Made by a program: the position numbers and the translations under genes
Source: Clavelina lepadiformis
Taxonomy: Eukaryota; Chordata; Ascidiacea; Aplousobranchia; Clavelinidae
DNA: 64,000 nucleotides
Direction: 5' to 3'
Assembly: GCF_947623445.1 (NCBI RefSeq)
Contig: NC_135240.1
Coordinates: forward strand, 24,862,001-24,926,000
Notes under the pieces: model-generated
Told to the model about the DNA's origin: nothing
Databases searched by the model: none
What the model saw: only the letters and a program-made list of their open reading frames with translations
Shown here: in pieces, positions 54,601 to 64,000 of the stretch
Layout: each line of letters begins with the position of its first letter
Numbering within the stretch: position 1 is the first letter of the stretch

Positions 54601-57600
54601 ATTAAGTTTTCAACCTCTTTGCTCATACCTAGGAAAAAAGGTGACCCATAAAAGCAGTACGGTACAGAATGCTGAAAATTAGGGATCACAATAAACATTC
54701 TGGTCTCAATGTAATTGCAGTTGAGTACATAACGTCAATTAAAGGGCTTTGAAGAAGTAACAATCTACAATGTTCATGCACATAAAGAAATCTTTATGCA
54801 AACAACACATTTACCGTGTTCATAACAAAAAATCCTACTCCACACACATAACGTAGAAAGAAATTCATGGTCTCAAATATCAGTTAAAATGGTCAGTGGG
54901 TTCACTGAAATCTAAATGTCAAAAGAAGCTCTATGACATAGTTTACAGCTCATTTTAATTAATGTTTTCTGAGTGACATTTTAACGACACTGCAAACATT
55001 TAAAGTTAGCACCGTTAACAAAACCATTATTAAGTCACGTACTTGAACAAGACAACGAATTCATACTTGGTGAGGCTAAACAATGAATTATTAATCAGTT
55101 GCCAAACAAAGGTGACTTTTTGACTTATCACACAATTACACACCGTTCAAAAAGTTAGTAACGTGGTAGACATCACCATTTACCAAACACATAACATGGA
55201 ACATTTGCAGGCAAGTTTGTACCGTTAAATTCACTAAAACCAGAATCAGTAACATGATTAGCTGAATATGGAGGGTAGAAGCTGTTCTCTTCAAATGCAG
55301 CTACTTGACAGCGTTAAAGAAAAGTTTCATGATCACATAAGTGGTTTAATCTTATTTTGTCTATGCTGTACTACCAAAATGTAGCCTATTTGTTCTGCTG
55401 CATTTGAAAGATACTGACATTATTATCGTCATATGTACATGTAGGCTACTACGATGGTATGGCATTACATCGCAGAAGATATATGCGATAATATTTGACT
55501 AATTGGATCACATGCAGTAAATATAGTACATGATACCCGCAAATATGGCATGATGATACAGTACTGCACACTCATGCATAACGTCAATAACAAGTTACCT
55601 AAAATATCTGCTCCTTCGTCTACGTCTCCGATGTCTTGCTGGGAAAGCTCAGCGTAAAGAGAGCTCTCATTGGTCACTTGGTTCTTCTCATAAACTCTAC
55701 TTCCCACGGGGCTGCGAAATTGTTTATTGTTAGAAATGGTTTCAGAAGTGACTTTTAACTGGTTATGGTGTAAGTTAAACCGAAGCACACCTATCTACGT
55801 CTTCTGTGTTGGCGTTGGGAGCACGTTTTTCAAGTTCTGGTGTTTCATTTCGATAATCTTCAACCGCACTTGACATCACCCATTCTGCACCCTCACTCTC
55901 AACTGAAGGGGAGCCAAGATCTATGAACAAGAAGCATTAATTGGGCAGAAGAAGTGAGTGCTAATAAGTCGAAGCCAGTTACAACATTTTGGAAGATAAT
56001 AATTAGAGTTTGAATATAAAGTGTGTTTTTGAATTATAGCGTTTGTGGATTGTGTAGTACACATGCTTGTTTCGAACTTAATTTGCGGCAGTTGTGTTAT
56101 GATCAAAGAAACTAGTCATATCTTCAACTGCCAGCTCTTTGTTTACTGATGCTGATTTTAACTTTCTCATGTGAGAAAACTCATGCTTTTCACAACCAGA
56201 CCTTTAGTTTCTCATGATTAACCAATTAAACCAATGAGTTTGTGTTTAACAATTGAGTGTTAATTAAGTAACACAGATTGCAACATGCAAATGCAGCATA
56301 AACCATTATAGTCGTGAACAATTAAAAAAAATTTAAACCTACCCCACATGCAACTACAAATATCGGTACATAAGGTTTCTACAAAGTATAGTAAATTGCC
56401 ATATTATCTAGTGCCGGCTCAATCACTTTTAATTACTTTACTTCTGAAGTAATTAGGTCGTGGTAACTACAGTCAAGCATTGATCATTCAAAAAACAAAC
56501 ATGGTCTTGCTGAGGTTTCTTAGCTGCGCTTCAAGTGCCCGGAAAGCTACGTTTGCCAATTGCTTAAACAATAATACGTTTGCCAGATGAAAATTTTATG
56601 GCAGTGGTGATTATTATCAAATAATTATCGAAAACAAAACCAAAAAACTAAAATTTGTTTTGGCAGTCTTGATTATTGAATGATTATTATTGAAAAGAAA
56701 ACTAAAATTCACGTCCTGACTACCATCCTAATATAAACACAACCTGGCAGTGTTGTTGCATCTTTATCAGAAACGATATTGGTTTTGGATAAGCCAGATA
56801 GCCTTCTTTTAGAATTCTCACTGGATTTATTAGAAATTTCATGAAAATTTTCCACATCGTCGGTGATAATTTGTGCAGATGGTTGTAAAGATGAGGTGTT
56901 TTGTGGATCTACCACGACCTCAATTGACTTTGCAGCAGTGTTTTCGATCAAGTTGTCATGTTTAAGAGGTTTTTTGACATTTTTGTGTGATAGGCGCTTT
57001 TCGGTATTTGGTGTTGAGCTAGCTAAAGGCTCATACACAGTGACACCACCTACTTCAGCATCTGCAGAGAAGAAAAGTTTAAAAGCTGTCCTAAATCTAC
57101 TTGATATTTTTTACTTTCTGAGGAGTAAAAGACTTAACTGGCTAGATTTGAAAACGTGGTAAATATTACTGTTGGTTCAACATCTTGCAATTTATTATAC
57201 CAGCATTACATTTACCATATGATTGGGTGTTAAAAGGCCGTAAAAGATATGACGACTTAACAGGTACAATTGTTCATATATTCACATGTTGTTGTATTCC
57301 GAGCAGCCAATAACATCCATTATTCACTCTTTCACATACTTACCCATTATTTCCAATGGTAACTCGCTGGGTACTTTTGGTCTAACATCAGATGCTGCAG
57401 GAGATGTTGGTATGTTGGCAACAGATTTAGGCAATTCATCCTATGAAGCAGTAAGGGAAGCAAACAGCAATAATTTACACAAGTGCCAAATTGGGAGACT
57501 GATAGACAATCTCAATTCATGATAAGAACATTAGATTTGTGGAAAATTATTTATAATGTTATACTTGTAAAGACACATGGGATCTTTCGCCTCCAGGAGT

Positions 57601-60600
57601 AGATGTAAAGCCGGGTTGTGAAACGACAGGACTTTGTACAATATTTTGATTTTGATCTGGAGTGAAACCTTGAAACTCTGTTGACTCTGCTGGGGAAATG
57701 GTGCTGCCACCCGGCGTAAGATCCTTTCTAAAAATTTAAAAATATTTCTGCATTGTTGGGGTGGTATAGAATAGTCAAGTTGAATATTATCTTCAACAAT
57801 TTGAATTTCTAGGCCATGACGTATATTCAAACTGCAGCAAACATATACAATAATACACATAAATTGTAGCTACAAGTCTACAACCCAGACACAGCCTTTT
57901 GATGTGCATGCAAAGCTATAACCAAACCATTTCATTCTGATAAAATAAACTGCAAAATTGAAACTGGTAAAAATTGTAATGCAGCCTGCAATTAAGCTAA
58001 TAAGTCAATAGTCTATTTAATAACCGGACGTAGTTAATAATAAATGACAAAATATATACACACTGTAGTCCCATCTACCACAAAAGACATCTTTACCAAA
58101 CAAAAATATTTACAAATATGAGAACAACCTATAAACCAAGAAGAGCACAACAGCACAAAAAAGTCAAGGAAACAAACCGAATAAAGTTGTAAAACCAATG
58201 AGTAATTTACCTGTACCAGTCAACGAAGCTTGAATGAAACGGTAGGGAACAAAATAATTAAATGCAGATAGATATATAATCACAATAAATAATCTTACTT
58301 ATATGGCCAGGGTGGCATTAGACAAGCAGATATTACAAATATATAAACATAAATAACAAAATATACGTATGTACCATGTTAAAGAAATGGGTTCATGATA
58401 ACTCTCCAAAAATTTCAAACTTACTTTACAACAGGACTTTGTGAAAGTTCGTTGAATGAAACCTGCTGTTGCAATGTTTTGGTTTTCTCAATATGTTCCA
58501 TGTACGATTGTATCATCTGAACAAAGTTTACAAGATGAACATAGAATGTAGCATATTAATTAACAAGCACATAATGATGTAAAATTACTGCAACAACTTA
58601 GACCAGATGTTTAACAAACACAAATCTATTATAAACATCTCTTGTGTATATCACTTGCCAATGCTTAGCAAGCCTCTTAACAACTGATGGTACCTACTTC
58701 TGTATGTCGGTCGTGTAAAACTGAATACTCGCGTTTAAATTCTGCTTCACGCTCTTGCAAGCGCTCAACTATGATCATAAAAATACTTTAAAGAAATAAG
58801 TTTACAATTTTCAAAAAAATATTAAGTATATCTATATATATCAGTTTTAACATATATATATCATTGATTATTATTTATCCGATTTTCATATTTCCAGGTA
58901 ATACAGTTATAACTACAAACAAAAAGTTTTGTAAATTGAACTAGCCAGAAAATTTCAGCATGCAACAAGTGACCTTATATCAATACACAGTAATATTATG
59001 TGGAAAAAGTTTATCTGCATACACAGGAAACTTCAAAACAGGTTTAGGGATACAGAAATTAATCTTTAGTTCATAACAACTCAGCATGCAAGAATATGCT
59101 CAAGGATACCTTGATCCGAATAGTTTTTGCATTTTAACTCCAGATGTCTGGCTGCAGTTTCCAAGCCATCTGCTCTTGAGCGGATTTCTCGATTTGCAAC
59201 TTCGTGCTGATCTTCGTACTCCAGTAACCTCTGTTCTGAAGTGCGACGAAGTTGACGCTCTCGATCATATTGTGTCACGAGTTGTTCGTTATCATCCTTA
59301 AGCATTTCAATTTCCACTGCACTCTCTGTAACAATCAAACCATTACACAAGAACTGTACATCTACTGCAAGAAATTACTTGTAGGTGGAAAATTTGGACA
59401 ATTCTGGTGTTTGCAAAAAGGCGTAATTTTGTTTTGCTGGATTGAAAAGTGATGGATATTTTATTGTCAAACGCACACGATAATGGTTTTAACTATACAT
59501 GACAGCATCGGTACATTTATGAAAAGCTTTATATCAAAAGATAAATTTAGATGTTTTGTTTGTAAAAGTTTCCCTCTGCAAACAAAACAAGATTTAAACA
59601 CACGGTGGGAGACACAGCAAATATAATTTAACAAATGCTGGGTGGAATGTCACCTAATCAATATTAGCAACGTTCTTTAGCATGAAGAAAAGTACCCCAT
59701 GCATAATAGATGACAAGAATTACGTCATTTGCTTCTCTTTTGGCTAGTATTGCTTCAATTGCAATCAATAAAATCAACACACACAACTTCAAAAAAGTAT
59801 AAGTGATTGGTATAAACCACACTAGATCATACTACAACCAGAACAGTTAATGGAGCTTTTCTTTTTCTTTCTTTTAACAAGCACATTTATGTACTCTATA
59901 TGACAGCGTTATATGTACATGGAATAGGCCAATAGACAAACCTACCATTACAATCAGTTAATGCATGATCCAAAGCTTCCAAAATAGTTACGATCAAGGG
60001 CATGAGCTCCTTTATGACGTCTTCTCCATATAATGCCATCATTCTTTGAAACTCAGAATAGACATTGTTTGCCATGGCTTGCACCTAAAAGCAGGGTAAT
60101 TGAAAATCTCAGTAGAATCATAAGCAATTGTCATTGATTATATTAATTATGTGTAAGATGACACAACACAGTTTAATTCCAATACAAGTGAGACTAATGC
60201 ATAATAACAATGAAAATATTTTATGATGTAAGGGCAAGCTTGGTACTGATGCCGAAGTTCTGTTGCTGTGACCCAAAAAACACACAACAACACCATAACC
60301 AAACGGCAGTGAACATGGTTAAATACATATATATTTATCTTTACTAAGCACAAACCAAAGACATATACCTCTCCATGTAAATATATGCACGCCAACAGCG
60401 ACATTTTTCATACATATCTGGCAATTCTACCAGGCAATTAACAATATGAACATTCGTAACAAGACAACGAAAATACAACAAATGCATACCTGCATTGGAA
60501 TTTCAGGACTAGGTATCTTTTTGTAAATGTTTGCACAAAATTAATATTGCAAGGAATCCATGGATATATTATGAACATAGTAACAGGGTATTATCATAAC

Positions 60601-62302
60601 TGTATAAATATAATTATTACTGCAAGAAATTACGGTGCAAAATACATTTCTGGGTATTTTAACACTGCTCAGTGAAATATTGCACTTGAGCAAAATCACA
60701 CTTATATAAATATAACAAACTCCATTTTTGTGTTTATAGAGAGACACTTCATCAGACACAATTGTTATGTTATTTAATTTTTAATTATTTTATCCATATA
60801 ACACATAAAAATCAACATGTGCTTTAGCATAACAAGTTATGCGCTAAGTTAAACATCTAACAGTCTTGCCCAAAATAAATCACTAAAAAAGAAGCACAAC
60901 CACAAAAACTGATTTCCCGGCTGAGGACATACATGGGATTTTTTAACTTTGTTGATTCAATATCCCAAAAGTACTGTATATTTGTAAGTCCAAAAAAGCA
61001 GCAGCAGGCTTATATATAAGCATGTATGCTTTACTTAGTTCTATTGCAAAATGTATGTAGCGAAATTGCTACAAGCTTGACATAATGTGGCACAGCAGAG
61101 TCAGGTTATAGTGAGTGTCAGGGAGCTATGGCAGCCAAATTTTGAATTAAGCATCCAACATTGAGCTGAATTGATGCTCACTCACCCATTGTTTTTTTAA
61201 TGACTGGTCTTCACTGCATAAAGAAGTTGCCCTTTTGACTGAAATCTGGATAATGCCGTTCAATAACAGTTCAATTCAATGGTAATGCTACTTACCAGAC
61301 CATGCTATGCGCACAGCATGAAGAGATTGTACCGTATTAGGAGATATATTTGCAGGAAATGACCCTGGCAGTTGTGACCAAAGCATAGGAGAGAAAAAGA
61401 GTAGAGTGCTTATTAAACTTTAGACCTAAAAACACTGTATTGTTTGATTGTGGCAGTAAGCTTAGTTTGGCAGAGTAAGGCATCCGAGTTTTTTGAGGGT
61501 CATCCATTTTTACAAAGCCAGGATGCCCAACGTCATTTACTAAAAACAGTTAAGGGTATTAACTGCACAGTTAGTTGTTACGAGAGGAAAGGTAATGGTA
61601 GTATCTGAGTACCGATAACAGAACTTGGGGCCTAACCAAAAACCTTCATTTTACGCAAGATCATTAATGCCTTGACCATGGGTCCAATGCACGATAATTA
61701 TTCAATGAAATGCCGTTATGTTACCGCAACCAAACTTGTCCGTTCTGATCTATCCAATTGCAACAATGAGCACAGCTAAGGAGTGTGTAAGCAAATAATG
61801 TTGAAACATACATGTACATACGAATATCGTTCATTCTGGCAGGAAGGAGAAAAACGCAAGTGGGCTTATACGTAACAAAGGATTTTCGAAACCCCGGTTT
61901 ATTAGTTAATTTTGCTTTCATAGAGCATTTATAAATGAGCTTGTAAAGATTTTAACAAAGACAATAAAATTCCATCCAAAAACTTTGCAGCATATGAGGT
62001 GGTGTAAAAGTAGAATTATACTGTTACGTGGCTGATGGCTGTAATTATATAATAAAGAAACGGGCAATATGTTAAGAATATGTGTCGCCCAGAAATTGGT
62101 TGTCCTTCTTGTATATTTATATATATCAGACAAATATATACACCCACTCGTATAATTGCAGTGAATCATGCAACTGTAAAATTGTACATAAATGGTTGCA
62201 ACATTTTCTAAAATAACAAATAAAACAGAAACAAACTATATTCACCTTCTCTGATGACAAACCACTGTTCAATTCCTGCTCAGAGCCGTAAATAACATCC
62301 AT
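45684..62302 (-). CDS. MAPK8IP3: JNK-interacting protein 3/4 (JIP3/SPAG9) motor adaptor, 29 exons, 1451 aa
   Basis: Cytoplasmic scaffold that links kinesin-1 and dynein/dynactin to vesicles and organises JNK signalling. Exons 5' to 3': 62246-62302, 59946-60084, 59110-59325, 58698-58768, 58425-58516, 57565-57727, 57344-57440, 56744-57061, 55791-55920, 55599-55711, 54496-54628, 54187-54337, 53738-53934, 53262-53471, 50240-50309, 49984-50094, 49711-49869, 49369-49582, 49201-49254, 48941-49069, 48716-48801, 48338-48492, 48014-48162, 47768-47916, 47408-47610, 47178-47260, 46694-46966, 46213-46410, 45684-45919. Phases agree and give 1452 codons (human JIP3 1336 aa). RH1 region: [20 protein letters not shown] (about 39-58). 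Coiled coil: [20 protein letters not shown]. Leucine-zipper region: [22 protein letters not shown]2: [20 protein letters not shown] (about 565). C-terminal propeller: [101 protein letters not shown]. Exon 27 is absent from vertebrate JIP3 as I recall it. Invertebrates usually have one gene for vertebrate JIP3 and JIP4. Confidence 0.95.
46694..46966 (-). other. extra phase 1-1 exon of JIP3 encoding a Cys motif
   Basis: This 273-bp exon (residues about 1217-1307) is open throughout, has an acceptor (gatcag) and donor (gtcagg), and is symmetric in phase. Inclusion or skipping therefore keeps the reading frame. It inserts 91 residues into the loop between the [12 protein letters not shown] strand and the [16 protein letters not shown] strand. 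The insert contains [14 protein letters not shown] and [13 protein letters not shown] (C-x2-C ... C-x-C) and a very basic tail ([20 protein letters not shown]). Vertebrate JIP3 has a short disordered loop here. Confidence 0.6.
50556..50637. repeat. 22-bp minisatellite, nearly four units
   Basis: Units of caacaataattctcatttaaat and close variants start at 50556, 50578, 50600 and 50622. Each unit contains a small palindrome (CAATAATTG) in most copies. There is no spacer diversity, so this is not a CRISPR-like array. Confidence 0.9.
51581..51885. mobile_element. pogo/Tigger-like miniature element
   Basis: Left terminus CAGTGGCACCTTGGTTGACA; right terminus reverse-complemented CAGTGGAATCTTGCTAACAT. 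Both are flanked by TA (51579-51580 and 51886-51887), the target duplication of the Tc1/mariner/pogo superfamily. The CAGTGGNANCTTGGTT consensus resembles Tigger-type ends. Length is 305 bp without coding capacity. Confidence 0.65.
60085..62245 (-). other. JIP3 intron 1 (2.16 kb)
   Basis: Separates the first coding exon (ending GLSSEK) from the RH1 exon. AT-rich; no element or exon recognised. Confidence 0.6.
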
Positions 62303-64000
62303 TTTGCAATGAGTTGGTATAATTTACAGATTTACAGAACTTAATTACACATAGCAAATATTTTACCTATCTAACCTGCAACAGAACAATGAAACTGGCA
62401 CTACACCCTCATAGGCTACGGTTTTCTCAGTAGTTCAGTAATTCATGGTAACCTATCGTGTACTATATGAGAAAACACGTCCTCAGACTGAGGCCAGCAG
62501 ACCCAAAAATCCTGTAAAGCTTTAGGCTATAAGCTATTGCAGTTCCGACATGATATCGTGCTAGCAAACAGTAGCAAAAATTTTGGCAAGACAGCATACA
62601 CCGTTCTCCTTATTTCTTTAGTTAGCAGTAACATAAACTAGGTTAGTGCTGACTAGTCGAAGACAAGATTGCCTTGCCTATAAGAGTAAAATTAGGGTCT
62701 AGTGCACAACCACAAAACGCACTAGTATACTAAGCCCCAGCTATTCAAATGGTGATGTCATTTGGTAGTGCACTTCTGCTCTAGACCCCAAAATTCGGTG
62801 TGCAAAGTAACAACTTTTGTGCTTGGCTTGTGCTACATTTTTCATCAAGAGACGAATGAAAGTCTTTGCAAAACTTAAACTACCGTAAGCAGTGATTTTT
62901 CACCGCTTGAGTTCTGGTCCGCCAGATATCGACCTTGTAATGTGTATTTTTGTGCAGTACAGTACCGTAATTCAGTTTTTGGTATGCACTATGCAAAGTC
63001 TTCCTTAGAGTAAGGCTGTTAATCCGTGATTACCGTACTGACTGTTTTCAAACATGACCCCAATGGTTGGATTGCCAACTTTTATGTAAGTTCAACTGCT
63101 GTACTTTGGCCTTTTTGCGATAAACATAGCCTAGCAGCCGGCCAAGCGTAGTATTAAACCGGAAATTGATTGCTACATGTCTGATCTGCTGAACTGCTAT
63201 TGCACTGCTGTGCCAAGGCTACGTCAGAACCTGTCAAAAAAGCCAGTTGGCCTAGTTGTCCTTTAGCGCCAACTTGCAGGAAGACTTCAGGCCTTTGGGT
63301 GAAACAGCTTTGCTGTCTTGAAGTGTTCCAGAAAGTTATTTAAAATCAGCTTTTAACATTTAGACTGCAATGCAATGAAAAAAAACAGAGCTTCGTTTGC
63401 AATGCGGAACATAGATCAGAAGGCTACAATATTTTTGTCGAAAAACACTGACAATGTTTTTACCGCAACAAAGATCATGAAAAACAATCAATTTTAAAAA
63501 TATTCGCTTGACAAAAAGTATATAAATGATGAATAACCAATACAACATTTGAAGATTTTTGTTCATGCAAATAGACAAGAAAGCAATATAAAAAAAATCA
63601 AGACTAAAAAAAAGTTAATGTTAAATAGTAATAATAAAAAATGAAGATGCTTCTTCGGGTTTTTGCAGTAAAACTCTAAAAATCATAAAAAATCAAATTT
63701 AAACTTAACGATTCATAAGATGTCGCTAGCTAAAATTGACAATTTCCCCCCAAGCACAACCATAACAAGTCAAACAGAATATACATATCTGACGAGACAA
63801 GTACAGGCGCGCCCACAAGTTAAAACTAATTAAGCTACCGGCACGGCGGCGGCGGCACCTAAAGCTTGGATTATTACGATTCGGCAATAAGATAGAAAAT
63901 TTGTCAAGTTTTATACCACGCTTTCTTTTATGTCGTCATCACTTTGTTATGTTACAACTTATAAGAATGAAATGTTTATTTTGGAAATGAATACCGGTAA
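62303..64000. other. upstream of JIP3, no gene seen
   Basis: Contains the JIP3 promoter side. Near the right edge (63839-63860) there is a short GGC-rich run in otherwise AT-rich DNA. On the minus strand it reads as a poly-alanine stretch before a stop, which could be chance or the tail of an exon of a neighbouring gene. Evidence is insufficient to call one. Confidence 0.4.

Overview
This is a 64 kb window of animal (eukaryotic) nuclear DNA. The introns are compact (many 80-400 bp) with GT-AG borders, the base composition is AT-rich, and the deduced proteins are close to vertebrate ones but carry invertebrate differences. Gene density, intron size and the mix of short DNA transposons fit an invertebrate chordate, most likely an ascidian tunicate such as Ciona. 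That assignment is inference; nothing in the window names the species. The gene models below were built by hand from conserved protein sequence plus splice signals. For the five large genes the phase matches at every exon junction modelled; only the RBPJ first exon is uncertain.

Left part, plus strand: 1-5591 is intergenic with two hAT-type miniature transposons. 5592-17384 is a complete 31-exon dual oxidase (Duox, 1580 aa) with signal peptide, peroxidase-homology domain, two EF hands, six-helix ferric-reductase core and FAD/NADPH domain. 18521-19336 is a small uncertain gene for a single-pass membrane protein. 20411-21578 is a complete five-exon steroid 5-alpha-reductase of the SRD5A1/2 type.

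Middle, minus strand: 22624 to about 29118 is RBPJ/Suppressor of Hairless, the Notch-pathway DNA-binding factor, tail-to-tail with SRD5A. 29.1-37.4 kb has no convincing gene but holds a cluster of consensus RBPJ-binding motifs (34.4-36.2 kb), suggesting Notch-responsive or autoregulatory DNA. 37494-37905 is an unrecognised two-exon gene for a 74-aa helical protein with its own poly(A) signal.

Right part, minus strand: 39366-43852 is ZFAND2 (AIRAP-like, two AN1 zinc fingers, two UIM-like motifs, C-terminal CaaX-like box). 45684-62302 is a complete 29-exon JIP3/JIP4 scaffold (1451 aa) with an extra phase 1-1 exon inserted in the C-terminal propeller. 62303-64000 shows no gene.

The genes are ordinary chordate genes with no operon-like functional link. 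The unusual content lies in the regulatory cluster near RBPJ, the added JIP3 exon, the small unrecognised gene, and at least seven miniature DNA transposons with recognisable terminal repeats, most of them with target duplications.
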